64,000 nt of DNA, from assembly GCF_026966905.1 (NCBI RefSeq), contig NZ_JAPUBN010000013.1:248001-312000 (forward strand). Direction: 5' to 3'. Position numbers and translations under genes: made by a program. Numbering within the stretch: position 1 is the stretch's first letter; every line of letters starts with the position of its first letter. Of this stretch, positions 39,382-49,012 are shown piece by piece. The stretch comes from Marinomonas phaeophyticola. GTDB taxonomy: Bacteria > Pseudomonadota > Gammaproteobacteria > Pseudomonadales > Marinomonadaceae. The notes under the pieces were generated by a model, which worked only from the letters and a program-made list of their open reading frames with translations, was not told the DNA's origin and did not search any database.

Positions 39382-41088
39382 ATGTCAGAACAACAAAAGA
39401 AAATTACTGCGGCAGATTCATTGGTTATGATGTTAGATAAAATGGGGGTAAAACACATCTTTGGTGTTTGCGGAGACACCAGTTTACCTTTTTATGACAG
39501 CTTAACTAAAATTGACCATGGTATGACTCATATTTTAACCCGCGATGAACGCTGCGCGGCTTATATGGCGGATGTGTATGCTAGATTAACAAATCGTGTT
39601 GGCGTCGTGGAAGGTCCAAGTGGGGCTGGTGCAACCTACATGGTGCCAGGTATTGCTGAAGCGAATGGCACGACGATCCCTGTTTTGGCGATTACCTCCG
39701 ATATTCCTGTCGCTGGTCGAGATAGGTTTGTGTTAACGGAATGTGATCAAGAAGCCTTATTTAAAACCTTTACTAAATACACTCGAGTGGCCGAAATCCC
39801 TGAAGCGGTACCAACGGCGGTACGTGCCGCCTTCAATGCGATGACATCCGGTACGCCGGGGGCGGCTCACATCGGTTTACCTTATGATGTATTAAAAGGG
39901 GAGCTTGATGCCGATGAAGTGTGGGGAGACCCTTCTTTTGGTGTATTCCCTTGTCGTCGTACTTTACCATCAAATGAAGATCTTGCCGCAGCCATCGATC
40001 TGCTTCTAAACGCTGAGAAAATTGCACTAGTCTGTGGAGGTGGTGTTTTACATTCCGGTGCAGTGGATGAACTTATTGCATTTTCTGAACTCCTTGGCGC
40101 TCCAGTAGGAACCACTATTTCAGCAAAAGGTACCATTACAGAAACACATCCATTGGCGATGGGGACTATTGGTACGAATGGTTCTACTGCAGGAGCACGT
40201 GATGTATTACGTGAGGCGGATACACTGGTATATATTGGCTGTCGAGTGGGCTCCGTTACCAGTGAAAAACGTACAAACCCATATAATGGTGAAAAGAAAA
40301 TATTACACATAGATATCGATCCAAAATCTATCGGTGCAAACTATTTGACGGATGTGTCTTTAGTCGGAGATGCAAAAGTCATACTTTCTGAATTAGTCGC
40401 TTTGCTTGCCAAACAGGAAAGTAAATGTCTTCTGTCAGAATGGGGATTAAAAGCGGTAAAAGCGTCTAAAACACAGAAAAAAGAGCGTTTTGATCGCTAT
40501 TCTCAATCAGATGCTATGCCTATTTACGGTGAGCGATTTGTAACTGAATTGCAAAAATCCTTACCTGATGATGCGATTGTTGTTTCTGACCCTGGTACAC
40601 CGACGCCTTTCTTATGCGCCTTCTTCGAACCTCAGAAGTCTGGTCGGTCGTTTATTTTCCATCGTTTTCATGGTGGGTTAGGGTTTGCTTTACCTGGTGT
40701 CGTGGGCGCACATTTTGCAAATACGGGAAGAAAAGTGGTGGGGGTTATGGGTGATGGTAGTTTTGGTTTCTCCTCTGGAGAGCTGGAAACCATCGTTCGT
40801 TATAATCTCCCTGTAACATTGATCGTGCTTAATAATTCAAGCTTCGGATGGATTCGTGCAGGGCAAGATCGTTCTTTTGGTAAACGCTATTTTTCAACAC
40901 AGTTCTCGACTACTGATCATGCCAAAGTGGCCGCCGCTTATGGATTGAAATCTTGGAGTGTTAAAGATCCTAATGTATTAGCAGAAACATTAGCAGAGGC
41001 CTTTGCAACAGAAGGACCCACTTTAGTTGATGTGTATACTCGACCATTAGAAGAGAGTGAAGTGCCAGTGACGGCTTTTCTTGGATAG
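39382..41088 (+). CDS. Thiamine diphosphate-dependent enzyme, acetolactate synthase-like
   Basis: 568 residues from ATG 39382 (GAGAGGAA just upstream; a start 93 bases earlier lacks a ribosome site). N-terminal pyrimidine-binding domain begins ADSLVMMLDKMGVKHIFGVCGD, with an AHIGLPYD segment before the central domain. The C-terminal TDP motif GDGSFGFSSGELETIVRYNLPVTLIVLNN carries GDG and NN. The catalytic glutamate position reads RDERCAAYMADVYAR. It could be a 2-oxo acid decarboxylase or carboligase; no small regulatory subunit gene accompanies it, so biosynthetic acetolactate synthase is unlikely. Confidence 0.85.
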   Translation: MSEQQKKITAADSLVMMLDKMGVKHIFGVCGDTSLPFYDSLTKIDHGMTHILTRDERCAAYMADVYARLTNRVGVVEGPSGAGATYMVPGIAEANGTTIPVLAITSDIPVAGRDRFVLTECDQEALFKTFTKYTRVAEIPEAVPTAVRAAFNAMTSGTPGAAHIGLPYDVLKGELDADEVWGDPSFGVFPCRRTLPSNEDLAAAIDLLLNAEKIALVCGGGVLHSGAVDELIAFSELLGAPVGTTISAKGTITETHPLAMGTIGTNGSTAGARDVLREADTLVYIGCRVGSVTSEKRTNPYNGEKKILHIDIDPKSIGANYLTDVSLVGDAKVILSELVALLAKQESKCLLSEWGLKAVKASKTQKKERFDRYSQSDAMPIYGERFVTELQKSLPDDAIVVSDPGTPTPFLCAFFEPQKSGRSFIFHRFHGGLGFALPGVVGAHFANTGRKVVGVMGDGSFGFSSGELETIVRYNLPVTLIVLNNSSFGWIRAGQDRSFGKRYFSTQFSTTDHAKVAAAYGLKSWSVKDPNVLAETLAEAFATEGPTLVDVYTRPLEESEVPVTAFLG

Positions 41089-41108
41089 CGTTAAAATACT
41101 GTTTGAAT

Positions 41109-41134
41109 AAAAGGCGGCTTCGGTCGTCTTTTTT
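41109..41134 (+). terminator. Rho-independent terminator with UUCG loop
   Basis: AAAAGGCGGC, TTCG loop, GTCGTCTTTT with two G-U pairs and a T run, 20 bases after the TPP-enzyme stop. Confidence 0.85.
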
Positions 41135-41329
41135 ATGTGCTCATCATGGTGGAATGTGACTCACATTGCATATTGTTTCAATTAAGCTCGTTAGATTTCT
41201 ATATGAAGGCGGCGATTTAAATGAAGGATTAACTTTCCATTGAGAAAGCAAGCCAAGTCTTAACTGTTGTGAGTCAAGGTAATTCAATAAAGTGGGGATT
41301 TATATAAGAGGTGTGTATTTTTTAAGATA

Positions 41330-41406
41330 TGGTACACCCGAGAGGATTCGAACCTCCGGCCTCACCCTCCGGAGGGGTGCGCTCTATCCAGCTGAGCTAC
41401 GGATGC
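41330..41406 (-). tRNA. tRNA-Arg (anticodon CCG)
   Basis: On the minus strand the 77 bases fold into a cloverleaf: acceptor GCATCCG/CGGGTGT, D-arm GCTCAGCTGGATAGAGC, anticodon stem CACCC/GGGTG with loop CTCCGGA (anticodon CCG) and T-arm GGAGG-TTCGAAT-CCTCT. ACCA is encoded at the 3' end. No other tRNA is adjacent. Confidence 0.97.
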
Positions 41407-41743
41407 ATTACGGTTGATCTTTTGAAATACATTGTTTCTATTAATTACTAACGAAACCAGTATCGCTTATGTTTGAACAATCATAAGAATGCGCGAAGTA
41501 TACAGAAGACTGACACGTCTCTCAATATATTGTATGAACTAATGAAGAATAAGACGGCTTAGTGAGGTTGTTTACACTAATGTATTTATATGTATTTTTT
41601 GAGTGGAGTTTTTTCGTGAAAACTGGTTGTTTTTAATATTTTGAACGATACTTAATAATCAGGATGGAAATAGGTTAACTGTGTTGGAATATCTCGTTGG
41701 TTCACTTTATGTGGCGGTGGTTTATGTTATGGAGTAAACAGAA
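41407..41743. other. Intergenic region without recognised features
   Basis: AT-rich. It must hold the tRNA promoter (minus) and the promoter of the hybrid kinase gene (plus); no box is clear. Confidence 0.35.
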
Positions 41744-44233
41744 ATGCCGAAAATAATATTTACAATACCTCTCTTCATCGCCGTTTTAGGAGAGGTCTTT
41801 GTTGCGTCTCTAATACTTTTTTTTGATTATCCAATCGATAATCTCGTTATCTATCTTGGTTTTTTTATTGTTTGTCTAGCAATGATTAGCTTTGTTGGTC
41901 TACGCCTATTGTATCGTCACATGAAAGACGTTCATGTAAAAGATTGCCAAATGTTAGAATTACAAAATTCATTATTAGTTGAACAAATTGCGCTTTTAAA
42001 TCACTTATGTGCCAAGAAAACGCGATTTTTAGCAAAAATGAGTCAAGATTTAATGGTGCCTCTTTCGGCTGTAAACAGCTTCATGCAGTTACTTGAAGTG
42101 ACGGAACTAAGTAAAGCGCAACTTAGATACGCAAAGGATGCAAAGTTTTCTTTAAGAGTGATAAAACAAACATTAGATGATGTCGTTGACATTACGGATA
42201 TTGAGCAAGAAACCTTATTACTCACCAATCAAGATTTCTTTCTGCAGGACGCTATTAAGGAAGTGGGAATGAAGTGTACCTTGTCGAGTCATGAGATTAA
42301 CAGTGAGATCTATTATGATTTGAGCTCTAATGTTCCTCTGTATGTAAAAGGAGATGTAGAAAGGTTTAAGCAGATTCTTTTTAATTTAATGGAAAATGCG
42401 ATCAAATTTACTGAAAAAGGCGCGATAGTAGTGCGCTTTAGAGCCATCAGCCTAGATCAACACTTTGTAAATCTAGAGGTCTCTGTCAAAGACACGGGAT
42501 GCGGGATGGAAAAACAGAAATTAAAAGAAGTTCAAGCACTTTTTTCTCCTTATGAAAACTCTCTATCTTCTCTCTATTCAGGATCCGGTCTTGGCTTAAC
42601 AATCGTTAGTCAGCTGGTTCAAAGTATGAAAGGAAAAATTAGTGTACAAAGCCAAATAGATAAAGGAAGTGAATTTACATTTGATGTTGTGTTTGAAACG
42701 GCATCGATACAAGAGTCGCTGGTCGATAAAATGGAAAAATCCTCGGCTTTCTCTATTCTTTTGGTGGATGATAATCCAACCTCGTTAAGTATACTGGGGG
42801 GATACATCGAAGAGTTTGGCTGGCATTACGAATATACGAGCAGCCCGTTAAAGGCACTTGCCTTATTATCGAGTATAGACGAAAACAAACAATTTGATTT
42901 AGCGATAATCGATTGGAGTATGCCGGAAATGAACGGTAGAGAGTTAGCCGAGGAAATTAGAAGACAAGCATTCTCTAAAAAAATGCCTCTCGTGATGATG
43001 ATAACGGCTTATTCTAAATCCATGCTATCCAATCTATATGGAAACGATACGTCTTTGTTAAATGGTTTTTTAATGAAACCTATTACACCCCATGAATTGT
43101 ACGATTCGGTCAAAGACACATTGTCTCTCACAAAAAAACCGACGGAAGACTCATTCAATGGTGAATTGCCTAGGTTTAATAAGCGTATTTTATTAGTCGA
43201 TGATAACCCTACCCATCAGACCATTGCCAAAGGCTTGCTTGAAAGTCTAGGTTGTCAGGTTATTGTCGCTCATGGGGGGAAAGATGCATTAACGGTCTTA
43301 GAGGAGAACTTGTTTAACTTTGATTTGGTGTTTATGGATATTCAAATGCCGGATTTAGATGGGTTAGATACAACAATTGAAATTAGAAGGCAGAAAAAAT
43401 TCGAGACTTTGCCGATAGTGGCTTTAACGGCTAGGACATTAACAGTGGATATCGATAAATGTTTAACTGTGGGTATGGATAGCTACATTGCAAAACCATA
43501 TGATGTAAGCGATTTGATTAGAGCTCTAGATACCTTCACGACGAATAGCCCAAAAACGGAATTGAATATAATATCTCCTATAGTCCCTAAAAGAGTCGAT
43601 TTTATTGATAAAGAAACACTCAAGTTGTGCCAGCACTATAATATAGCATGGGAAGAGGTGATGGCTCGTTTCAATCAAAATAAAGATATTTATAAACGGT
43701 CTTTAGAGTCATTTATGAATGATATAAAAATTTGCCATGCAGAATTAATCGGGGACTCAGAGGAAACCAACGTTGAGAAATTAAAACCTATGATGCATAT
43801 GCTTCAAGGCTCCTCGGCCTCATTAGGATTTAATGATTTAGCTGAATGCGCAAAATCTATAGATACATTGCTATTAAAAGATAAACTCAAAGGGCTTGAT
43901 CGTCATTTAACTATGCTAATGAAGCATATTTCTGAAGCTGAATACGTTATCCCTAAATTAATTCATTTATTAGAAGAAAAAGTAGCTCCATTGGCAACAG
44001 TAAATTCTTTTGAAAACCCTAGTATAGGTTTGTATAACTCATTGAAATTATTACTGAAAGAGGTTTCTTCAAATAATATGCAGTCAATTGATACGTTTCA
44101 GAACATGATGAGTGAACTAAGTGTATTTTACCCTACCGAGACAAAGTCTCTAGATGAAGCCTTAAATAAATTAAGGTTTAAAGATGTGCAGGTCATTATA
44201 AATACCTTGTTAGAGGAAAATGAATGCCTTTAA
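41744..44233 (+). CDS. Hybrid histidine kinase-like protein lacking the catalytic His (HATPase, two REC, HPt)
   Basis: 829 residues. Two membrane helices (about 4-24 and 32-54) with almost no periplasmic loop. The dimerisation domain (about 90-160) reads KMSQDLMVPL where kinases have MSHExRTPL: Q101 (codon CAA at 42044-42046) replaces the phospho-accepting histidine. The ATPase domain keeps NLMENAIKF, DTGCGM and GSGLGL. REC1 (about 340-455, IIDWSMPEMNG), REC2 (about 480-600, FMDIQMPDLDG) and the HPt histidine (MMHMLQGSSASLGF) are intact. It probably works as a relay or phosphatase, not as a self-phosphorylating kinase. Its end overlaps the next gene by ten bases. Confidence 0.9.
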   Translation: MPKIIFTIPLFIAVLGEVFVASLILFFDYPIDNLVIYLGFFIVCLAMISFVGLRLLYRHMKDVHVKDCQMLELQNSLLVEQIALLNHLCAKKTRFLAKMSQDLMVPLSAVNSFMQLLEVTELSKAQLRYAKDAKFSLRVIKQTLDDVVDITDIEQETLLLTNQDFFLQDAIKEVGMKCTLSSHEINSEIYYDLSSNVPLYVKGDVERFKQILFNLMENAIKFTEKGAIVVRFRAISLDQHFVNLEVSVKDTGCGMEKQKLKEVQALFSPYENSLSSLYSGSGLGLTIVSQLVQSMKGKISVQSQIDKGSEFTFDVVFETASIQESLVDKMEKSSAFSILLVDDNPTSLSILGGYIEEFGWHYEYTSSPLKALALLSSIDENKQFDLAIIDWSMPEMNGRELAEEIRRQAFSKKMPLVMMITAYSKSMLSNLYGNDTSLLNGFLMKPITPHELYDSVKDTLSLTKKPTEDSFNGELPRFNKRILLVDDNPTHQTIAKGLLESLGCQVIVAHGGKDALTVLEENLFNFDLVFMDIQMPDLDGLDTTIEIRRQKKFETLPIVALTARTLTVDIDKCLTVGMDSYIAKPYDVSDLIRALDTFTTNSPKTELNIISPIVPKRVDFIDKETLKLCQHYNIAWEEVMARFNQNKDIYKRSLESFMNDIKICHAELIGDSEETNVEKLKPMMHMLQGSSASLGFNDLAECAKSIDTLLLKDKLKGLDRHLTMLMKHISEAEYVIPKLIHLLEEKVAPLATVNSFENPSIGLYNSLKLLLKEVSSNNMQSIDTFQNMMSELSVFYPTETKSLDEALNKLRFKDVQVIINTLLEENECL

Positions 44234-45153
44234 AGTCATGGTTACGCAGTAAAGAGATAGACTTATCTCATGCGAAAATCTTAGTTGTTGATGACCAACC
44301 AGTTAATATTCAAGCTATTTATTCTTCATTAAATGGAAGTTATGTCGTATTAGCCGCCACGTCTGGTGAAGAAGCTTTAGATTTGGTTGTAAAAGAAAAT
44401 CCAGATCTAATTCTGATGGATGTTGTGATGCCGGGTTTATCTGGCCTAGATACTTGCAGAACATTAAAGTTGCAGGAAGAGACTTCGGAGATTCCTGTAA
44501 TATTTATTACGGGTAGTGATAGTCCTGAAGAAGAAAATGACTGTTGGGACAGTGGCGGAATCGATTTTATTAGTAAGCCGGTTAATCCAATGACTCTTCG
44601 AAATCGAGTAAAGTCTCATTTGATGCTCAAATACCAAAAAGATATGTTATTAAAAATGGTATATGTGGACGGGCTAACAGGTGTATTTAATCGACGTTAT
44701 CTTGATGAACATTTGATTAAGCATATTCATTTGGCTAAGCGCACACAACGAGATACAAGTGTTCTATTGATTGATATTGATTTCTTTAAACAATTTAATG
44801 ATCGCTATGGTCATGTGGAAGGCGATGCGATTTTAAAGAAAGTAGCCGCTACGATTCAAAATGAAGGACTAAAACGAATGTCCGATTTTATCGTTCGTTA
44901 TGGCGGCGAAGAGTTTGTGGTTATTTTGCCTGAAACGGATCTCGCTGGAGCAGAGCAGGTCGCAGAAAGAATACGTCAAGAAGTTCAACTCTTGAGCATA
45001 GAGCATTTGGATTCAAATTTTAATGTGTTAACGATTAGCATTGGTGTCACTGGGTGCTTATCGCAAGATATGGATTCAAGAGCGGTTGTGGATGCTGCAG
45101 ATAAAAAATTGTATCAAGCGAAAATATCCGGTAGAAATCGAGTATGTGCCTAG
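44224..45153 (+). CDS. Response-regulator diguanylate cyclase (REC-GGDEF)
   Basis: 309 residues, cytoplasmic, PleD/WspR-like. REC domain with VVDDQPVN, phospho-acceptor in LILMDVVMPG and K in FISKPVNP. The GGDEF domain has VDGLTGVFNRRYLDE and intact RYGGEEF; the inhibitory c-di-GMP site RMSD lies five residues before GGEEF. It should make c-di-GMP with product feedback. Overlap with the kinase-like gene argues that the phosphorelay of that protein controls it. Confidence 0.93.
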   Translation: MPLKSWLRSKEIDLSHAKILVVDDQPVNIQAIYSSLNGSYVVLAATSGEEALDLVVKENPDLILMDVVMPGLSGLDTCRTLKLQEETSEIPVIFITGSDSPEEENDCWDSGGIDFISKPVNPMTLRNRVKSHLMLKYQKDMLLKMVYVDGLTGVFNRRYLDEHLIKHIHLAKRTQRDTSVLLIDIDFFKQFNDRYGHVEGDAILKKVAATIQNEGLKRMSDFIVRYGGEEFVVILPETDLAGAEQVAERIRQEVQLLSIEHLDSNFNVLTISIGVTGCLSQDMDSRAVVDAADKKLYQAKISGRNRVCA

Positions 45154-45255
45154 AACACATCATTATCTGTCTATACTAAATTGAGTGGATACCTATAAAT
45201 CATTTCAGATAATTTGAATAATGTTTATAGGTACCTACATGTATTTTTAAGGTGT

Positions 45256-46545
45256 TCAACTATTCCTAGTTAAGTTCTCACTTATGTTTTGTTTTACTAA
45301 TACGTTATCTTCAATCCGTATTCCCCCAAATGGTATTAGTGTTTTGATGAGTGCCATATCGCAACCGTGCTGAGGCAAGCTTTGTTGCATTTTTTCTAGA
45401 AGCATAGGAATAAAATATAATCCCGGTTCAATCGTAATGACCATATTTTCTTCTAGTTTTCTTGTTAATCGTAAGAAAGGGGCCGAAGATGGTGGTTTTA
45501 GAATATCACCTTCAGGTGTAACTTGATGGCCACCAACGTCATGAACTTGTAGCCCTAAAAGGTGTCCTAAACCATGAGGGAAAAAGGTTTGGGTGATGCC
45601 TTTACTTATTTGCTCTTCTGCAGATAACGAGCAAATTTGAGACTCTTGTAATAAATTAGCAATTTCTGTTAAGCAGGTGGCATGCAGCGCTTTATAGTCG
45701 GTACCGGCAATGGATTTATTTGCAAGAGACTGTTGAATTTGATCCATTTTGCAAAGTAGCTCATTAAACAGATTATTATCGGTGGTGAAGGTTCGAGTTA
45801 TATCACTTCCATATCCAGTTACTTTTGCTCCGGCATCAATAAGTAATGTACGAAACTTATCTGGAGATTGTATCTGCTTATGCTCGTAGTGCAATACGGC
45901 GGCATTTTGGTTGAGAGCAATAATGCCCGAGTAAGGCTCTTGTGGACTTGTTTGTTGGCTGGTTCGAAGGTAGTCTAAATAAATATCGAGTTCACTTTTA
46001 CCTTCAAAAAAAGCTTTTTCCGCCGCGTGATGGCCTTTCAACGCTCTAACATTCGCTTGCTTTAATAAATCAACTTCATAGTCTGATTTATAGGCTCTAT
46101 GATAATCTAGCCAGGCTAAAGTCTTATCATAGCGACCAAACTTATCCGACAACCCTGCTATATCTTGGCCTAACCACATTGTTTTTCCTTTGATGGTATC
46201 CGCCCAATTTTCATTGGCTCTGGTTGGCTTAATTGTCCATAAATCAGACCAGCTACCTTCGGGTAAATTTTGTTGAGCGTGCCAAAAATCTTCTTTTAAT
46301 GGCCAGATTAATGTCGGTTTTGAATGGTTTGAAATAACGATAAAGGTATCGGGTTCAACATCAAATGGTAACCATTGTTGTGCGTACGCATAAGGTTTAA
46401 AAGGGTGTGTGTAGTCGTCTTGAAAATAATAACTTTTCGTACCGCTGGCGATGATTATCTGATCAAGTTGAAAACGCTCTAAGGTATCTTGATAGAAAGA
46501 GGTTAATGATTTTATGTGAGAAAAATATAAAGAGTCCATTAGCAT
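45256..46545 (-). CDS. pepQ: Xaa-Pro dipeptidase PepQ
   Basis: Cytoplasmic M24 metallopeptidase splitting X-Pro dipeptides. 429 residues, near the E. coli length. The N-terminal domain contains YQDTLERFQLDQIIIASG and FKPYAYAQQWLPF, as in PepQ. Metal ligands are visible: two Asp in LLIDAGAKVTGYGSDITRTF, His in FFPHGLGHLLG, Glu in VITIEPGLYF and Glu in GGIRIEDNVLV. Confidence 0.92.
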   Translation of the reverse strand: MLMDSLYFSHIKSLTSFYQDTLERFQLDQIIIASGTKSYYFQDDYTHPFKPYAYAQQWLPFDVEPDTFIVISNHSKPTLIWPLKEDFWHAQQNLPEGSWSDLWTIKPTRANENWADTIKGKTMWLGQDIAGLSDKFGRYDKTLAWLDYHRAYKSDYEVDLLKQANVRALKGHHAAEKAFFEGKSELDIYLDYLRTSQQTSPQEPYSGIIALNQNAAVLHYEHKQIQSPDKFRTLLIDAGAKVTGYGSDITRTFTTDNNLFNELLCKMDQIQQSLANKSIAGTDYKALHATCLTEIANLLQESQICSLSAEEQISKGITQTFFPHGLGHLLGLQVHDVGGHQVTPEGDILKPPSSAPFLRLTRKLEENMVITIEPGLYFIPMLLEKMQQSLPQHGCDMALIKTLIPFGGIRIEDNVLVKQNISENLTRNS

Positions 46546-46660
46546 ACCTGTTAAGCGTAAAAGTAAGCAGAACTATAGATAAGTAATGGGTATTGCTCAA
46601 GTAGATAATGAAATAGTGAATTCTAAATAAATGAACTCGAAACTGAAAGAGAGGGTTACT

Positions 46661-48601
46661 TTAAACTGGATACGCAATATTGTCAGCCATTAAGGTGCTG
46701 ATTTTATCTGCAGGTAAAGGCCGATTAAAATAGTATCCTTGAGCGTATGGACAGCCTAGGGATTTAAGCGTATTTAATTGCTCTTGAGATTCTACACCCT
46801 CGGCCACTACAGTCCAATTTAGCCGATTACTTAGATGAATGATGGCTTCAACTATCGCAAAATTATGTTTGTTTGTATTCATATCCATGACAAATGATCG
46901 ATCAATTTTAATGACATCTGCATTTAACTGGCTAATGTAAGAGAGTGAGCTAAGCCCTGTGCCAAAATCATCAATAGCAATACTGACACCTATTTTTTGT
47001 AATTCAATTAAGCTCAATTTCGTAGAAGAAATATTGCTCATCATCGCCGTTTCCGTAAGTTCAATTTCTAATGATGATGAGGAGAGATTGTGTCGTGTTA
47101 ATATCGTTTGAATGTCTTGGACGAAGTTAATGTCTAGTAAATTATAAGGGGAAATATTGACGGCAATAACCATATCTATGTCTTGAAGCTGCCACTGTTT
47201 TGCTTGCATAATCGCTTTTTCAATAACATAGCGAGTAAATTTATGGATATGAACACTTTTTTCAATGAGAGGAATAAAATGGATAGGTGAAATTATCCCT
47301 TCAATGGGGTGTTCCCATCTCGCGAGTGCTTCAACGCCAATTATTTTGCCCGTTTGGGTATCTACTTTCGGTTGATAGAGTAGAAAAATTTGTTCTTGTT
47401 TTATGGCTTCTGAAATATCACTTCGAAGTTTTGCTTCATAGAGGTAGGTTGCACCCAGAGTCTCATTATAAACATAAGATCCTAAGCGATTAGATTTCGC
47501 TTGGTGCATGGCTAGATCCGCATAAGTCATGATCGTGTCTAGGTCAGTTCCATGTTGGAAGAGTAAGGCAATACCAATACTTGGTATCACTTCGATACTA
47601 AGGTCATGAATGACTATTCTATTTGTACAAGTATCCAGTATCCTTTCAGCAATTTTTAAGGCGCTGGCCTCGTTTAGCCCTTTGCTCCATATAATAAACT
47701 CATCTCCGCTCATTCGGACTAAAATTTCCTTTTTACTCAGGATTGGCTGAATTGTTTGAGCGAATTTTATAAGGACTTTGTCTCCAATCGCATGACCATA
47801 AGCATCGTTAACTTCTTTAAAACTGTTCAAATTAAGCTGTAGAATAGCGCCGGATGTTTTGTTGCTATCAATTTTATTTTGACTGATTAACTCTTTAATT
47901 TCGGTTCGACACTTAGAAAATAGATGCAGTCTATTGGGTAGCTTCGTTAAAACATCATGAGTGGCAATATGAGCAAGATCGTCATTTTTCTTTTGAACTT
48001 TTTTATTTATCCAAGTGGCTAAGAATAATGCGAGCCAAACCGCAATCCAAAAGGTAATGATAGATGTCACAATCAAACGTTTAGTGATGTAGTTGAGAGC
48101 TAAGGGGATCGACTGTGCACTCTTAAAAAAGATAATGTCTGCATTGTTTTTGGTTTTTAGTCTTATCCATGCAAACGTTTTATTGTCAATGTTGATAATA
48201 CCTTGGTTATCTTCATTGACTAACACTGACGTTTTCTCTAATGCTTTGTTTGATGTTTGGGGCGGGAGGTTAGTAAAAGAAAAAGCATCAGGAGAATTGA
48301 ACAAAAAAAAGCTATAGGTCGCGTTGTTTTCTGACGGATTAGCCGCATAGTTTTTATTCAGAACGGCCTCAATTCTTATTTTTGACTGCTCTATCTCATG
48401 AGTATCGAGTACATATTGAAAGTTGGTTGCTTCTGTTGAAATGGCATTAAGCTCTGTAGACGAGCCAATGTCGGAGGCTATTTTATAAACAACAACAATG
48501 TATATGATTGATACAACGATAGCGACGCCTACACACACACAAACTAATCGCAATTGAAAGTAAGGGTCTCTATCTAAAGCTGTAGTTGAATTTGAATGCA
48601 T
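46661..48601 (-). CDS. Membrane GGDEF-EAL protein
   Basis: 646 residues. TM1 (about 18-40) and TM2 (about 174-196) enclose a periplasmic domain of some 130 residues. The cyclase domain has SGDEF (near 297) in place of GGDEF; SGDEF enzymes can be active. The EAL domain has intact GVEALARWEHP near 424, NISPYNLLD, ELTETAMM, DDFGTGLSSLSY, KIDRSFV and AEGVES, so it is probably a phosphodiesterase. Confidence 0.9.
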   Translation of the reverse strand: MHSNSTTALDRDPYFQLRLVCVCVGVAIVVSIIYIVVVYKIASDIGSSTELNAISTEATNFQYVLDTHEIEQSKIRIEAVLNKNYAANPSENNATYSFFLFNSPDAFSFTNLPPQTSNKALEKTSVLVNEDNQGIINIDNKTFAWIRLKTKNNADIIFFKSAQSIPLALNYITKRLIVTSIITFWIAVWLALFLATWINKKVQKKNDDLAHIATHDVLTKLPNRLHLFSKCRTEIKELISQNKIDSNKTSGAILQLNLNSFKEVNDAYGHAIGDKVLIKFAQTIQPILSKKEILVRMSGDEFIIWSKGLNEASALKIAERILDTCTNRIVIHDLSIEVIPSIGIALLFQHGTDLDTIMTYADLAMHQAKSNRLGSYVYNETLGATYLYEAKLRSDISEAIKQEQIFLLYQPKVDTQTGKIIGVEALARWEHPIEGIISPIHFIPLIEKSVHIHKFTRYVIEKAIMQAKQWQLQDIDMVIAVNISPYNLLDINFVQDIQTILTRHNLSSSSLEIELTETAMMSNISSTKLSLIELQKIGVSIAIDDFGTGLSSLSYISQLNADVIKIDRSFVMDMNTNKHNFAIVEAIIHLSNRLNWTVVAEGVESQEQLNTLKSLGCPYAQGYYFNRPLPADKISTLMADNIAYPV

Positions 48602-48642
48602 GAAGCTTCCTTCTTATATGCAAAATACGAAGCGGACAGTGC

Positions 48643-48867
48643 TTACTCGTCTTTTGCTTTGTAGGTGCTTAGATTTGCCAAGTGGTAAATTGGACACCAT
48701 GCGGTCAATAAAGAAACAAGGTTCAAAACTGAGAAGATAAAGAGTAACCACCATACTATCGAATCTTCTATATAGTTACTAAAAAAAAGCGTAAAAATAA
48801 AAATGCTTACACCAATTACTCCACGAAGAGTACGATCGATAGTACTTAGGTTTCTTGATACCAACAT
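48643..48867 (-). CDS. Small DUF2892-type inner-membrane protein
   Basis: 74 residues with two hydrophobic helices (about 17-30 and 37-58). NLSTIDRTLRGVIGVSIF at the start and LTAWCPIYHL near the end are typical of the DUF2892 family (as in the tail of YgaP). Function unknown. It lies 41 bases upstream of the GGDEF-EAL gene on the same strand. Confidence 0.8.
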   Translation of the reverse strand: MLVSRNLSTIDRTLRGVIGVSIFIFTLFFSNYIEDSIVWWLLFIFSVLNLVSLLTAWCPIYHLANLSTYKAKDE

Positions 48868-49012
48868 ATTTTAGTGGACCTTAATGAATAGAATTAAACT
48901 TTACTAATTTAATTATAGTTTACTTTAACTCTATTCATTCAGATTAGTTTGTGACGAAATGTTGTGGCTGAATACGTATCTTTAGGCGCTATTTTCTAGG
49001 TGCCTTAATACG

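Noticed and set aside
45191..45232. Inverted repeat ACCTATAAA/TTTATAGGT between the REC-GGDEF and pepQ genes
   Set aside because: Loop of 24 bases and AT-rich stem; too weak to call a terminator.
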